A stretch of DNA of 64,000 nucleotides from Comamonas serinivorans (GTDB taxonomy: Bacteria; Pseudomonadota; Gammaproteobacteria; Burkholderiales; Burkholderiaceae_C). The notes beneath the pieces are model-generated. The model saw only the letters and a list, made by a program, of their open reading frames with translations, had not been told where the DNA came from and ran no database searches. Made by a program: the position numbers and the translations under genes. The stretch is from NCBI RefSeq assembly GCF_002158865.1, contig NZ_CP021455.1, positions 124,001 to 188,000 on the forward strand. Reading direction: 5' to 3'. Shown here piece by piece: positions 53,035-62,834 of the stretch (within the stretch, counting starts at the first letter, position 1; every line of letters starts with the position of its first letter).

Positions 53035-54269
53035 GCCAGAGCCTCTGTGCGAAGGGGTGAGGGGTGGATGCCGATGGCGCCGTCCTGGTGCATCTGCGCG
53101 ATGTCGGCCGCGGCATAGCCCAGCTCGGCCAGCACGGCGGTCGTGTGTTCACCCAGCTGGGGTATGCGGCCAGGAGTTTTATGGGGCAAACGGGATTGCG
53201 TGATGCTGTCCATCGCGAAGGGCAGGTCGGGCACGCGGATCGTGCGCTCGCCCACGTCCACGGGCGCGAAGATGCCGCTGGCCTGCACGTCCGGGCTGTC
53301 CAGCACCTGCTGGTAGTTGCGCACCACGCCCACCACCACGTTGTGGCGCTCGAGCTGCTCGCGCGCGTCTTCGGCGCGCAGGGGACCCAGCGCGGCGCCC
53401 AGCGCGGCCAGCAGGGCAGGGCGGTTGGCCACGCGGCTGGCGTTGCAGGCAAAGCGTGGGTCGTCGGCCAGCTGGGGCTGGCCGATGGCGGTGCACAGCC
53501 GCAGCCAGTGGGCGTCGGTGGTGGCCGAGATCACCAGGTGGCCATCGGCCACGGCGACCACGTCGGCCGCGGGCGCAACCTTGGGCTGGCAGTTGCCCAC
53601 GCGCTGCGGCAGCTGCCCGGAGCACTGGTACTCGGCCCACAGCTGCGCCTGCACCTGCACGGCCACGGCCAGCAGCGAAACCTCGATGGTGTCGCCCTCG
53701 CCCTGCATGGCGCGGCGGAACAAGGCCGCCAGGATGGCATTGGCCGTGGCCGACGCCGTGGCCACGTCGACCACGGTGAAGCCCGCCTTCAGCGGGCCGC
53801 CTTCGCGCTCGCCGGTGATGGACATCATCCCGCTCTCGGCCTGGGCCGCGATGTCCAGCCCCGGCCGGCTGCGCGAGGGCCCGCTGCGCCCGAAGCCCGT
53901 GATCGACGCGTGGATGAGGCCGGGCTTGCGGGCGCGCAGGCTGGGCGCGTCCAGCTGCACGCGCTCCATCACGCCCACGCGCGTGTTGTGCAACACCACG
54001 TCGGCGCTCAGGGCCAGGCGCCGGGCGGCCTCGGCGCCGGCCGTGCTGCGCAGGTCCAGCGCCACGCTGCGCTTGTGGCGGTTGTAGGCCACAAACATGG
54101 GCGCGTGGCCGGCGGCGTCGGGATTGCGCGCGCTGTCGCCGCTCAGCCCCTCCACCTTGATCACTTCAGCCCCCAGGTCGGCCAGCAGCATCGCGGCGCC
54201 CGGCGCCGCGATGTACTGCCCGAACTCCACCACGCGCACGCCGGCCAGCGGCAGCCTCGACGATGTCAT
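53031..54269 (-). CDS. CaiB/BaiF family (class III) CoA-transferase
   Basis: 412 residues and first gene of the minus-strand operon. Class III CoA-transferases move CoA between acids. It has the N-terminal LAGVRVVEFGQYIAAPGAAMLLADLGAEVIKVEG, MFVAYNRHKRSVALDLR, and the catalytic Asp region GRSGPSRSRPGLDIAAQAESGMMSITGE, where the Asp of RPGLD aligns with the active-site residue. It would load the substrate acid with CoA for the dehydrogenases. A 114-base gap separates it from the divergent LysR gene, where the operator should lie. Confidence 0.94.
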   Translation of the reverse strand: MTSSRLPLAGVRVVEFGQYIAAPGAAMLLADLGAEVIKVEGLSGDSARNPDAAGHAPMFVAYNRHKRSVALDLRSTAGAEAARRLALSADVVLHNTRVGVMERVQLDAPSLRARKPGLIHASITGFGRSGPSRSRPGLDIAAQAESGMMSITGEREGGPLKAGFTVVDVATASATANAILAALFRRAMQGEGDTIEVSLLAVAVQVQAQLWAEYQCSGQLPQRVGNCQPKVAPAADVVAVADGHLVISATTDAHWLRLCTAIGQPQLADDPRFACNASRVANRPALLAALGAALGPLRAEDAREQLERHNVVVGVVRNYQQVLDSPDVQASGIFAPVDVGERTIRVPDLPFAMDSITQSRLPHKTPGRIPQLGEHTTAVLAELGYAAADIAQMHQDGAIGIHPSPLRTEALA

Positions 54270-54383
54270 CGCTTGCTCCTCGTTGTTCAGATGCCGCGAT
54301 GGTGGTGACAAACCCCGGGGCGCAACAGCCGTCAAACTCGGGCCTGCGTTAACCACCAGTTTTCGGGTGAAACCCTCGTTGTC

Positions 54384-55307
54384 ATGCGACTCAGCCAGAT
54401 CCAGGACTTCATCGCCGTTGCCGAGCACGGCAGCGTGCGCGCCGGCGCCAAAGCCCGGCAGCTGTCGCCACCGGCCCTGACCAAAAGCCTGCGCGCGCTG
54501 GAGGAGGAGCTGCACGTGCCGCTGTTCACGCGCACGGGCCGCGGCGTCGTCATCACCCGCTTTGGCGAGGCTTTTCTGCACCGCGCCCAGCTCATCGCCA
54601 ACGAGGCGCGCAAGGCCAGCGAGGAAATGGCCCAGATGCTGGGCGGCCGTGGCAGCAGCCTGCACATCGGCGCTTCGGTGGGGCCGGCCTACACGCTGCT
54701 GCCCGGGGTGCTGCGGCGCTTTCGGGCGCAGCACCCCGGGGTGCAGGTCAACCTCGAGAGCGGCATCTACGGCTCGCGCGCGTCCCAGCTGCGCTCGGGC
54801 AGCATGGACATGGCCATCTCGCCCGTGCCCGACGAGGGCGTGGGCCCCGGCCTGACGAGCGAGCCGCTCTACCGCAACGACTCGGTGGTGATGGCCCATC
54901 CCCTGCACCCGCTGCGCGCGGCACGCCACCTGGACGAGCTGGCCGATGCCGACTGGCTGCTCACCGGCCCCGGCATGAAAGGCCCGGGCTCGGCGATCCT
55001 CGAAGCCTTCGAGGCCGAGGGCCTGGCCCCGCCACGCGTGGCCCTGCGCTGCGACAACATCGGCATGGCGCAGATGCTGCTGCTGGCCAACCCCAACCTG
55101 CTGTGCCTGCTGCCGCGCAAGCTGCTCAGCGTGCCGCCGCTGGACCGCTTCCTCATCGCGCTGCCCATCGCGCAGCGCCTGCCCAGCCACTGGGTCAGCC
55201 TGATCTACCCCAGCGACCTGCCCATGACGCCCGTGGCCGCGGACTTCGCCACGCTGCTGCGCCGCGAGGCCCATTACCTGATCCGCGAGGCCGGCCGGGC
55301 GCCCTGA
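54384..55307 (+). CDS. LysR-family transcriptional regulator
   Basis: 307 residues. The N-terminal helix-turn-helix MRLSQIQDFIAVAEHGSVRAGAKARQLSPPALTKSLRALEEEL is of the LysR type, and the C-terminal part is the periplasmic-binding-like effector domain (LHIGASVGPAYTLLPGVLRRFRAQHPGV, DMAISPVPDEGVG, VMAHPLHPL). Divergent orientation next to the CaiB/hydratase/dehydrogenase/TctC operon makes it the likely regulator of that operon, with the substrate or its CoA ester as inducer. The intergenic sequence contains several T-N11-A type half sites, too unspecific to call. Confidence 0.93.
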   Translation: MRLSQIQDFIAVAEHGSVRAGAKARQLSPPALTKSLRALEEELHVPLFTRTGRGVVITRFGEAFLHRAQLIANEARKASEEMAQMLGGRGSSLHIGASVGPAYTLLPGVLRRFRAQHPGVQVNLESGIYGSRASQLRSGSMDMAISPVPDEGVGPGLTSEPLYRNDSVVMAHPLHPLRAARHLDELADADWLLTGPGMKGPGSAILEAFEAEGLAPPRVALRCDNIGMAQMLLLANPNLLCLLPRKLLSVPPLDRFLIALPIAQRLPSHWVSLIYPSDLPMTPVAADFATLLRREAHYLIREAGRAP

Positions 55308-55378
55308 ACGGCGCCGGCGGCAGCGGGCGCCCCGGTTGGCTCAGCAGCGGGCGCGGCGCCTTTCTAAAATCTCGCCCC

Positions 55379-56230
55379 ATGACATTCCTCGACAAGCTGC
55401 GCGCCGCCGAGCGCGCCAATGCCTCGCTGCTGTGCGTGGGCCTGGACCCCGACCCCGCGCGCTTTCCGGCCGGCGTGACGCGCGACGCCCAGGGCATTTA
55501 CGACTTTTGTGCCCGCATCGTCGAAGCCACCGCCGACCTCGCGATCGCCTTCAAGCCGCAGATCGCCTATTTCGCCGCCCACGGCGCCGAGCCGCAGCTG
55601 GAGCGCCTGATGGAGCACATGCGGGCCGTGGCGCCCAAGGTCCCCGTCATCCTGGACGCCAAGCGCGGCGACATCGGCTCGACCGCCGAGCAGTACGCCA
55701 AGGAAGCCTTTGTGCGCTACCGCGCCGACGCCGTCACCCTGTCGCCCTTCATGGGCTTCGATTCGGTGCAGCCCTACCTCAAGTACGAGGGCAAGGGCGC
55801 CTTCCTGCTCTGCCGCACGTCCAACGCCGGCGGCAGCGACCTGCAGGCCCGCCACCTGGCCGACGTGCCCGGCCAGCCCCTGGTGTACGAGCACATCGCG
55901 CACCTGGCGCAGACGACCTGGAACAGCAACGGCCAGCTCGGCCTGGTGGTGGGCGCCACCTACCCGAACGAGATCGAGCGGGTGCGCGCGCTGGCGCCCG
56001 ATGTGCCGCTGCTGATCCCCGGCGTCGGCGCCCAGGGTGGCGATGCGGTGGCCACGGTGAAGGCCGGCTGGCGCGGCGATGCCAGCCACACGCGTGCGCC
56101 CATCATCGTCAACTCCTCGCGCGCCATCCTCTACGCCAGCGCGGGCGCCGACTACGCCGAAGCCGCGCGCCAGGAAGCCCTGCGCACGCGCGAGCTGCTG
56201 GCCCAAGCCCAGCGCCAGGCCCTGGCCTGA
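55379..56230 (+). CDS. pyrF: Orotidine-5'-phosphate decarboxylase (type 2)
   Basis: 283 residues, the long form typical of betaproteobacteria. Decarboxylates OMP to UMP. LLCVGLDPDPARFP, AFKPQIAYFAAHG and the catalytic LDAKRGDIGSTAEQYAKEAF (Asp-x-Lys-x4-Asp pattern) are present. So are the phosphate-binding LIPGVGAQGGD and NSSRAILYAS. The ATG at 55379 follows the LysR gene by 71 bases. Repeat copy 10 lies 59 bases after the stop. Confidence 0.96.
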   Translation: MTFLDKLRAAERANASLLCVGLDPDPARFPAGVTRDAQGIYDFCARIVEATADLAIAFKPQIAYFAAHGAEPQLERLMEHMRAVAPKVPVILDAKRGDIGSTAEQYAKEAFVRYRADAVTLSPFMGFDSVQPYLKYEGKGAFLLCRTSNAGGSDLQARHLADVPGQPLVYEHIAHLAQTTWNSNGQLGLVVGATYPNEIERVRALAPDVPLLIPGVGAQGGDAVATVKAGWRGDASHTRAPIIVNSSRAILYASAGADYAEAARQEALRTRELLAQAQRQALA

Positions 56231-56289
56231 GCCGCCGCGCAGCCAGGCCGCTCGGGCAGTCCCGAGGCTGTGGTGAGGTGATCTGAGGC

Positions 56290-56337
56290 AGTATGCATGG
56301 CCTTTCGTTTTCTGAATATCGAGAGTGGCTGCATACA
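56290..56337. repeat. 48-nt inverted repeat, copy 10
   Basis: Left arm AGTATGCATGGCCTTTCGTT, spacer TTCTGAAT, right arm ATCGAGAGTGGCTGCATACA. The outer GTATGCA/TGCATAC is perfect; the inner part is weak. It lies between pyrF and purC. Confidence 0.78.
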
Positions 56338-56771
56338 CCTTCAGGCTTGGCATCCACTGGGTGTCCGTAAGGCACGAAGCCCAAGCCTGCCAAGCCGGCG
56401 CACCCCGGTCACGGCCGCCGTGGCCCACGCTGACCGGTGCACCCGCGCGGCGCTCACCCATCCAGATGCTTCGCCTGGCGCGGTGTTCGTCCCCTGCAGC
56501 GGCCAGATGATTCAGGCCCGTGCCGTCTGCCCGATGTCCGGGCGGGTTCGCGTCACACCGCCCGGCCACGACCAGCCGGTCGTCTGGGCCGGTGACGGCT
56601 GGGGTCACGCCTGCCACGCTGCGGGCGCCGCCCCGGGGCCGGCTCGAAAAGCGGGACAATCGGGGCTTGCTTCAGCCGGGTCGCCAACCGGATGCGCCTG
56701 CGCCTCGCAGCGCCAGGCCCCTGCCCATGGCGACCGGCTGCGCCGATTCCTTTGCCCCTTCGCGTTTCCCC
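56338..56771. other. Gene-free stretch upstream of purC
   Basis: About 430 bases. The purC frame is open back to 56520 without conserved residues, so purC starts at 56772. The region should hold the purC promoter (a GACAAT-type -10 at about 56654 is possible). No other gene is visible. Confidence 0.45.
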
Positions 56772-57674
56772 ATGACCACTCCAGCAGCGCTGCACACCTC
56801 CCGCATCACGTCCCTGCCCTTGCTCGCGCGCGGCAAGGTGCGCGACAACTACGCCGTGGGCGATGACCGCATCCTCATGGTGGCCAGCGACCGCATCTCC
56901 GCCTTCGACGTGATCATGACCGAGCCGATTCCCGGCAAGGGCGCACTGCTCACGCGCATGGCGCTGTACTGGTTCGACCAGCTCGGCGCCATCTGCCCCA
57001 ACCACCTGACGGGCGACGCCCCCGAATCGGTGGTGACCGAGGCCGAAAAGCCCCAGGTCACGGGCCGTGCCATGCTCGTCAAACGCCTCACGCCCGTGCC
57101 CATCGAGGCCGTGGTGCGCGGCTACCTGGCCGGCAGCGGCTGGGCCGAATACCAGCAGGGCCAGGCGGTTTGCGGCGTGCCGCTGCCGGCCGGCCTGCAG
57201 AACGCCAGCAAGCTGCCCCAGCCCATCTACACGCCGGCCGCCAAGGCCGAGGTGGGCGAGCACGACGAGAACATCACCTACGAGAAGACCGTGGAGATGG
57301 TGGGCCCCGAGCTGGCCGCGCAGATCCGCGACACCGCCATCGCGCTGTACAGCGCCGCCGCGGACATCGCCCTGACCAAGGGCATCATCATTGCCGACAC
57401 CAAGTTCGAGTTCGGCCTGGATGCGAATGGCACGCTGGTGCTGATGGACGAGGTGCTGACGCCCGACTCCTCGCGCTACTGGCCGGCTGACCAGTACGTG
57501 GAAGGCAGCAACCCGCCCAGCTTCGACAAGCAGTTCCTGCGCGACTGGCTGGAGTCCACGCTGGTCGACGGCAAGGCCTGGCGCAAGGCGCCGCCGCCGC
57601 CCACGCTGCCCCAGGCAGTGATCGACCAGACCGCCGCCAAATACCGCGAGGCCATGGACCGCCTGCTGGGCTGA
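56772..57674 (+). CDS. purC: Phosphoribosylaminoimidazole-succinocarboxamide synthase
   Basis: 300 residues, the long (eukaryote/beta-type) SAICAR synthase. Condenses CAIR with aspartate using ATP. It has LLARGKVRDNYAVGDDRILMVASDRISAFDVIM, HLTGDAPESVV, RGYLAGSGWAEYQQGQAVCGVPLPAGL, KAEVGEHDENITYE, and IIADTKFEFGLDANGTLVLMDEVLTPDSSRYWP. It stands apart from purK (6243) and purE, whereas purC-purE-purK clusters are usual in relatives. Repeat copy 11 follows 37 bases after the stop. Confidence 0.97.
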   Translation: MTTPAALHTSRITSLPLLARGKVRDNYAVGDDRILMVASDRISAFDVIMTEPIPGKGALLTRMALYWFDQLGAICPNHLTGDAPESVVTEAEKPQVTGRAMLVKRLTPVPIEAVVRGYLAGSGWAEYQQGQAVCGVPLPAGLQNASKLPQPIYTPAAKAEVGEHDENITYEKTVEMVGPELAAQIRDTAIALYSAAADIALTKGIIIADTKFEFGLDANGTLVLMDEVLTPDSSRYWPADQYVEGSNPPSFDKQFLRDWLESTLVDGKAWRKAPPPPTLPQAVIDQTAAKYREAMDRLLG

Positions 57675-57711
57675 ACACGCCCCGTCCCGCTTGGGGATTG
57701 GTGAAACACGG

Positions 57712-57759
57712 GGTATGCCCCGGTTCTCGTCAAAACACCAACGACCAGGCGGTGATACT
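57712..57759. repeat. 48-nt inverted repeat, copy 11
   Basis: Left arm GGTATGCCCCGGTTCTCGTC, spacer AAAACACC, right arm AACGACCAGGCGGTGATACT. Outer GTAT/ATAC and a run of inner pairs remain. It ends 12 bases before the NUDIX gene ATG and so overlaps its leader. Confidence 0.72.
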
Positions 57760-57771
57760 GCCTCACACACC

Positions 57772-58332
57772 ATGCTTCAACACCGCATCGGCGCCGGCGC
57801 CATCGTCGAACACCAGGGGCGCGTGCTCCTGGTGAACTACCAGCCACCGGGCGGCACCGACTTCTGGGTGGCCCCCGGCGGCGGCGTGAACGCCGACGAA
57901 ACCCTGGAAGCCGCCGCCGCGCGCGAGGTGTGGGAAGAAACCGGCCTGCGCGTGCGCATCGGGCCGCTGCTGTGCATCGAAGACCTGTTCGACGACCGCC
58001 TGCGCATCGTCAAGTTCTGGTTCCACGCCCAGCCCCTGGATGCCGAGGCCGCGCTGGCCGGCGGCGCCCTCAGCGTCGCGCACCCCGAGGCCCAGGCCGA
58101 GCGCATCGTGCAGGCGGCCTGGCTGAGCGCCGAGGAGCGCACCGGCCGCACCGTGTTCCCGCCCCCGCTGGCCCACGCCGACTGGCGCGCCGCGCTGGCC
58201 GGGGCTGGTGCACCGTCGAGCGAACCGCCGGGTGTGGCCCAGGCCAGCGGTGCGCCGCCGCGTGTCGGTGACGCCCCCGATCAACCGCCCCGCGCCGTGC
58301 CCCGCCTGCCGCTGCGGCGCATGAACGGCTAG
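57772..58332 (+). CDS. NUDIX hydrolase
   Basis: 186 residues. The complete NUDIX box GGGVNADETLEAAAAREVWEETGLRV (Gx5Ex7REUxEExGU) lies at about residues 42-64. An IEDLFDDRLRIVKFWFHA segment continues the fold. The last 45 residues are a Pro/Ala/Arg-rich tail without known function. NUDIX enzymes hydrolyse nucleoside diphosphate derivatives; the specific substrate is not evident. The frame is open upstream to 57691, but the ATG at 57772 begins the conserved part. Just upstream is repeat copy 11. Confidence 0.9.
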   Translation: MLQHRIGAGAIVEHQGRVLLVNYQPPGGTDFWVAPGGGVNADETLEAAAAREVWEETGLRVRIGPLLCIEDLFDDRLRIVKFWFHAQPLDAEAALAGGALSVAHPEAQAERIVQAAWLSAEERTGRTVFPPPLAHADWRAALAGAGAPSSEPPGVAQASGAPPRVGDAPDQPPRAVPRLPLRRMNG

Positions 58333-58535
58333 CCGAACGGCTGAGCCGGACGGCCGGGCCTCCGGATGGCTAAGCTGAGCGGCCGTGCGCGAATGACCGT
58401 GCCGAGCGAGGGGCGCGAACGGCGCGACGCCCTGCTGGCCGTCCAGCCCGCCCCGGCGGTGGCCCGACCACCGACCACCGACACCCGATTCACCCGGCGG
58501 CCTTCGCAAGGCTGCGCTCACCCCAAAGGATCACC

Positions 58536-59114
58536 ATGGGAAACCGACTCACGCAAATTGCCACCCGCACGGGCGACGACGGCACCACCGGCCTGGGCAA
58601 CAACACGCGCGTGCCCAAGAACCATGCGCGCATGCAGGCCATGGGCGACGTGGACGAGCTCAACAGCCACATCGGCCTGCTGCTGTGCGAAGACATGCCC
58701 GATGCCGTGCGCCAGCTGCTGGTCGACATCCAGCACCAGCTGTTCAACCTCGGCGGCGAGCTGTCGATCCCGGGCTTTGAGCTGCTCAAGGACGATGGCC
58801 TGCTGCAGCTGGACCAGGCGCTGGCCACGCACAACGCCACGCTGCCACGCCTGCAGGAGTTCATCCTGCCCGCCGGCACGCGTGCCGCAGCCCAGGCCCA
58901 CGTGTGCCGGACCGTGGCGCGCCGCGCCGAGCGCGCCGTGGTCGCACTGGGCCAGCAAGAAGCCCTGCGCCCCGCGCCCCGCCAGTACCTGAACCGCCTG
59001 TCCGACCTGATGTTCGTGCTGGCGCGCGTGCTCAACCGCCATGGCCGCAGCGGCGCCGCGGCCGACGACGTGTACTGGAAGAGCGAGCGCCTGCAGCAAA
59101 GCCAGGCCGATTGA
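58536..59114 (+). CDS. PduO-type cob(I)alamin adenosyltransferase
   Basis: 192 residues. Transfers adenosyl from ATP to cobalamin or cobyrinic acid diamide. It has the characteristic N-terminal ATP-binding ATRTGDDGTTGLGNNTRVPK, GDVDELNSHIGLLL, FNLGGELSIPG, and the helical core RTVARRAERAVVALGQQEALRP, YLNRLSDLMFVLARVLNR. The length is normal. No cobalamin synthesis genes or B12 riboswitch are adjacent, so it probably serves salvage. Last ordinary chromosomal gene before the restriction/IS region. Confidence 0.94.
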   Translation: MGNRLTQIATRTGDDGTTGLGNNTRVPKNHARMQAMGDVDELNSHIGLLLCEDMPDAVRQLLVDIQHQLFNLGGELSIPGFELLKDDGLLQLDQALATHNATLPRLQEFILPAGTRAAAQAHVCRTVARRAERAVVALGQQEALRPAPRQYLNRLSDLMFVLARVLNRHGRSGAAADDVYWKSERLQQSQAD

Positions 59115-59525
59115 GGCGCCGAAGCCAGGCGCCGGGCCGCGGCGTGCGCAGTTCACCTGGGATGAGCACCCATTCCGGGGTTTCAGTGTCCAAGTGCTCA
59201 GTTGTCGATAACACGCACTTGTCGCTAGTTTGGTACTTTGCTGCAGGTAGTAAAGCCGGACTGAGTGTGGCTTTTGTAAGCACCAGCCTGCTTGAGATCA
59301 AGCGGATTTACCAACGTGTGCAGTACGAATGCCCGATGCGCGACTCCTGGAACTGCTGGGCACCCGCTTGGCGCTACTGCAAGGTATGGCTGATGGCAGC
59401 GTGACCAATGTCGTTGCCATGCAGCGGGCGTGCTAGATCAATGTGAAAACACATCATGATTGCCCCAACATAACCTTGGGCGGCACTACCCAAAATCAGC
59501 GATTGGACCTGCACGCGTAACCGCT
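59115..59525. other. Boundary stretch between the chromosomal backbone and the restriction locus
   Basis: About 410 bases. It is less GC-rich than the preceding genes (for example tgtccaagtgctcagttgtc). A plus-strand frame ending at the TAG near 59437 encodes RMPDARLLELLGTRLALLQ and LQGMADGSV, which could be a fragment of a lost gene, but I cannot name it. No repeat copies occur from here to the window end. Confidence 0.4.
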
Positions 59526-62500
59526 CTACTTCTCGTAACGGTGGAAATTTTGGGGATTACCCTGCACCAGCAGATCAAACACAATCCGCGCAAAATTTGC
59601 GGCCTTGCTCGGGTCGGCCAGTAACTGCATCATCTGATTCTGATGGGCTTCACTGCTATCCATGATGGCATCGTCTATCGCCTTGGAGAAGTCGCCTAGC
59701 ATGGCCTGTTCGGGCGAGTTGTTCTCGATCTGCTTCATCACCTTGATGTTCTCGCCCACCTTGTCGCGGATGGTGTAGGCGTAGTTCACCATGTCCTTGT
59801 CGGTGAGCTGGTCGGTCACAAACACCTCGTTCAGGCGGTGAATGATCTGAGACAGAAACTCTTCCTTCTTGTCCTGCGGCTTGGCCGTGCCCAGGCCTTC
59901 GCCGGGCACCAGCTTGTAGTCCGCGCTGTTCTCTTTCAGCACCAGATTCTGCTGCCGAATCTTGGCCACGCGGTAGTGGCTGAGCACCACGTTGCCCAGG
60001 TCAATATCGTCTTCGTCGAGCAAGGTTTCGCGCAGCATGGGCCGCAGGCTGCGCGCGTACAGGCTCAGCTTTTCCAAGTCGGTGTCGTCGTAATCCACGA
60101 TCTGCGACATGAACTCGTAAAAGCGCACAAACGTGCCCAAATCCTTCTTGAAAATTTCGAGCGCGTCTTTTTCCTTCTGGCATTCCTTCAGGCTTTTCTC
60201 GGCGTTGGCAATCAGCACGGCATCGCCCGTCTTCTGGGTGCGCTCAAACATGTCCTTGGCAATCTTGAACGCCTCCACCGCTGATTTGTAGCGCAGCTGC
60301 CAGCGTTGCACCGCCGGCTTGCAAATGTTGGCAATGGCCGCGTTGCTCTTGTTCTTCACATAAAACGCCGCGCAGAACTGCTCCACCTCCTGCCACGTAA
60401 AAATGCCCCCTGCCCGCAGCTTGTCCTGCAGCGCAAAGATCAGGTTCGGGTCCGACACATCCAGCAGCTCCGCCGTTTGGTAGTAGGGCTGAAACGCCGC
60501 AAGGATTTCATCCGGCTCGTTGAAGAAGTCGAGCACATAGGTGCCCGTCTCGGCCTTGTTGGGGTAGGTGCGGTTCAGGCGCGACAGCGTCTGCACGCAC
60601 TCCACCCCGACCAGCTTCTTGTCCACATACATGGCGCACAGCTTGGGCTGGTCAAAGCCGGTCTGGAACTTGTTGGCGACGATCATCACCTGGTAGTCGT
60701 CCGAATCGAAAGCCTTGCGCATGTCGCGGCCCTTGAGGTTCGGGTTCATATTCGTCTCGGTGAACTTCTCGCCGATCTGGCCCGCAGCAGCCGGGTCTTT
60801 GTCGGTGAACTCCACCTCACCCGAAAACGCCACCATGGCGTGAATCTTCTGGTAGCCAGGCTTTTCACGGTTGTCCGATATGTACTTATCGAAACACTGC
60901 ATGTAGCGCACCGCCTCCTTGCGCGAGCTGGTCACCACCATGGCCTTGGCCTGCCCGCCCAGCAAGCCCATCACGTTGTCCTTGAAGTGCTCCACGATCA
61001 CCATCACCTTCTGCGCAATGTTGTGATCATGCAGGCGCACCCATTGGTTCAGCTTGACCTTGGCGCGCTTGCTTTCCACCTCTGCATCGGCGTCCTGCAC
61101 CTTCAGGGCCAGCTTGTAAGCCACCTTGTAGTTGGTGTAGTTCTTCAGCACGTCGAGGATGAAGCCCTCCTCAATCGCTTGGCGCATGCTGTACACGTGG
61201 AACGCTGCGGGCTTGTTGGTGGCGGAAGGCACCTCGTTCGGGCGCGGCACGCGGCCAAACAGCTCCAGCGTCTTGGCCTTGGGCGTGGCGGTAAAAGCAA
61301 AGTAGCTCAGGTTGCCCGATGCGCGGCGCGACGCCACCGTGGCGGCAATGATGTCGTCGCTGTCCAGTTCGGCAGCCTCATCTCCCGCTTCACCGGCTTC
61401 CTTCATCAGCACCTCTTTGAGCTGCCGCGCCGTGGAGCCGCTTTGCGACGAATGCGCCTCGTCCGCAATGATGGCGTAGCAGCGCTGTTTCAGGCTCACG
61501 CTGTTTTCAATCGCCTTCAACACAAACGGAAAGGTCTGGATGGTGACGATGATGATGGGCTGGGCCGACTCCAAAGCCGCGGCTAGCTTTTCAGACTTGG
61601 AACCATCGCCCTCTTTGTTGTTGATGCGCCCCACCACACCATCGGTGTGCTCAAACTGGTAGATCGTGTCTTGCAGCTGCGCATCCAGTACCGTGCGGTC
61701 GGTCACCACAATCACCGAGTCAAACTGCTTTTTGCCGTCAGCCTTGTACAGCGCCGAAAGCTGGTGCGCCACCCAGGCAATGGAGTTGGACTTGCCCGAA
61801 CCCGCGCTGTGCTGAATCAGGTATTTCTGCCCCGGCCCCTCGGTGCGCGCCGCTGCGAGCAGCTTCCCCACCACGTCCCACTGGTGGTAGCGCGGGAAGA
61901 TCAGGCTTTCCTTCTTGTACTTGCGGCCTTCCCAGTCTTCCTTGTCCTCAATCTGCAGGTGCACAAAGCGGGCCAGGATGTTGAGCAGGTTGTGCGGCAG
62001 CAGCACCTCGTTCCACAGGTAATCGGTGGCGTAGCGGTTGATGTCGTCAGGCACATCGTTGCCCGCACCGCCGTCCGCCGTGCCTTTGTTGAAGGGCAGA
62101 AAGTACGTGCCCTCCCCCTCCAGCTTGGTGGCCATGTGCACCTCGTACTGGCTCACCGCAAAATGCACCAGCGCCCCGCGCTTGAAGGTCAGCAGCGGCT
62201 CCGGCTTCTTGGCCACCGGGTCCACCGGCAGGCGCGTGGTTTTGTACTGCCGCACTGCCCGGTCCACCGCCTGCTTGAACTCGCTTTTCAGCTCCAGCGT
62301 GGCCACCGGCACGCCGTTGACGAACAGCACCAGGTCAATGCGCCACGCCTTGGCCTTGGCTCCTGTCTCCGCTAAACAGGCATCGGTACACCATGGGCTG
62401 TACACCAGCTCCGGCACCACACGCAGGCGGTTTTTGGCGTAGCGGGCCAGCGTGTCCGGGTTCAGGTTGTGCTCGGGCTTGAACTGGCACAGCGACAAGC

Positions 62501-62822
62501 GCGCATTGCGGTCGCGCAGTTCGTGGCGCAGCACCCCCAACGTGCCAAAGGTGCGGCTGTCTTTGTGCGTGGCGTTCGGGTCGGCCTTGCCCAGTTGCGC
62601 CGCAATCAGTTGCAAAAACTTCTGCTCCGCATCCTTGGGGTGGTTGGCGCAAAACCTTTGCCACTGCGCGTCTTGCGTCTCTTGCACAAAGCCCAGCGCA
62701 TCCTCCGGGTACAGGGCCAGTTCACGGTGGTAATTGTCTGGCGAGCCCAGCAACCAGCCATTAGCGAGCAGCTGGCGAATGATGTCGTCTTGAAAGATGC
62801 GTTCGGTGGCTGGGTCGCTCAT
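59526..62822 (-). CDS. hsdR: Type I restriction enzyme R subunit
   Basis: 1098 residues, the usual length. The N-terminal nuclease domain has IDLVLFVNGVPVATLELKS (PD-(D/E)xK-type ExK) before the helicase part. The SF2 translocase motifs are Walker A SAGSGKSNS, motif II ADEAHSSQSG, motif III FTATP, and VANKFQTGFDQPKLCAMYVDKKL and QTLSRLNRTYP (motifs V-VI). A C-terminal helical domain binds the HsdM/HsdS complex. It cuts unmodified DNA after translocation. Start at 62822. The hsdS gene lies upstream on the same strand, but an IS5-type element has been inserted between them, which may cut hsdR off from its promoter. Confidence 0.95.
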   Translation of the reverse strand: MSDPATERIFQDDIIRQLLANGWLLGSPDNYHRELALYPEDALGFVQETQDAQWQRFCANHPKDAEQKFLQLIAAQLGKADPNATHKDSRTFGTLGVLRHELRDRNARLSLCQFKPEHNLNPDTLARYAKNRLRVVPELVYSPWCTDACLAETGAKAKAWRIDLVLFVNGVPVATLELKSEFKQAVDRAVRQYKTTRLPVDPVAKKPEPLLTFKRGALVHFAVSQYEVHMATKLEGEGTYFLPFNKGTADGGAGNDVPDDINRYATDYLWNEVLLPHNLLNILARFVHLQIEDKEDWEGRKYKKESLIFPRYHQWDVVGKLLAAARTEGPGQKYLIQHSAGSGKSNSIAWVAHQLSALYKADGKKQFDSVIVVTDRTVLDAQLQDTIYQFEHTDGVVGRINNKEGDGSKSEKLAAALESAQPIIIVTIQTFPFVLKAIENSVSLKQRCYAIIADEAHSSQSGSTARQLKEVLMKEAGEAGDEAAELDSDDIIAATVASRRASGNLSYFAFTATPKAKTLELFGRVPRPNEVPSATNKPAAFHVYSMRQAIEEGFILDVLKNYTNYKVAYKLALKVQDADAEVESKRAKVKLNQWVRLHDHNIAQKVMVIVEHFKDNVMGLLGGQAKAMVVTSSRKEAVRYMQCFDKYISDNREKPGYQKIHAMVAFSGEVEFTDKDPAAAGQIGEKFTETNMNPNLKGRDMRKAFDSDDYQVMIVANKFQTGFDQPKLCAMYVDKKLVGVECVQTLSRLNRTYPNKAETGTYVLDFFNEPDEILAAFQPYYQTAELLDVSDPNLIFALQDKLRAGGIFTWQEVEQFCAAFYVKNKSNAAIANICKPAVQRWQLRYKSAVEAFKIAKDMFERTQKTGDAVLIANAEKSLKECQKEKDALEIFKKDLGTFVRFYEFMSQIVDYDDTDLEKLSLYARSLRPMLRETLLDEDDIDLGNVVLSHYRVAKIRQQNLVLKENSADYKLVPGEGLGTAKPQDKKEEFLSQIIHRLNEVFVTDQLTDKDMVNYAYTIRDKVGENIKVMKQIENNSPEQAMLGDFSKAIDDAIMDSSEAHQNQMMQLLADPSKAANFARIVFDLLVQGNPQNFHRYEK

Positions 62823-62834
62823 GGCTGGGGGCTA

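Noticed and set aside
58333..58535. Search for a cobalamin riboswitch before the adenosyltransferase gene
   Set aside because: No B12-box-like sequence or conserved stem pattern was seen in the 200-base leader.
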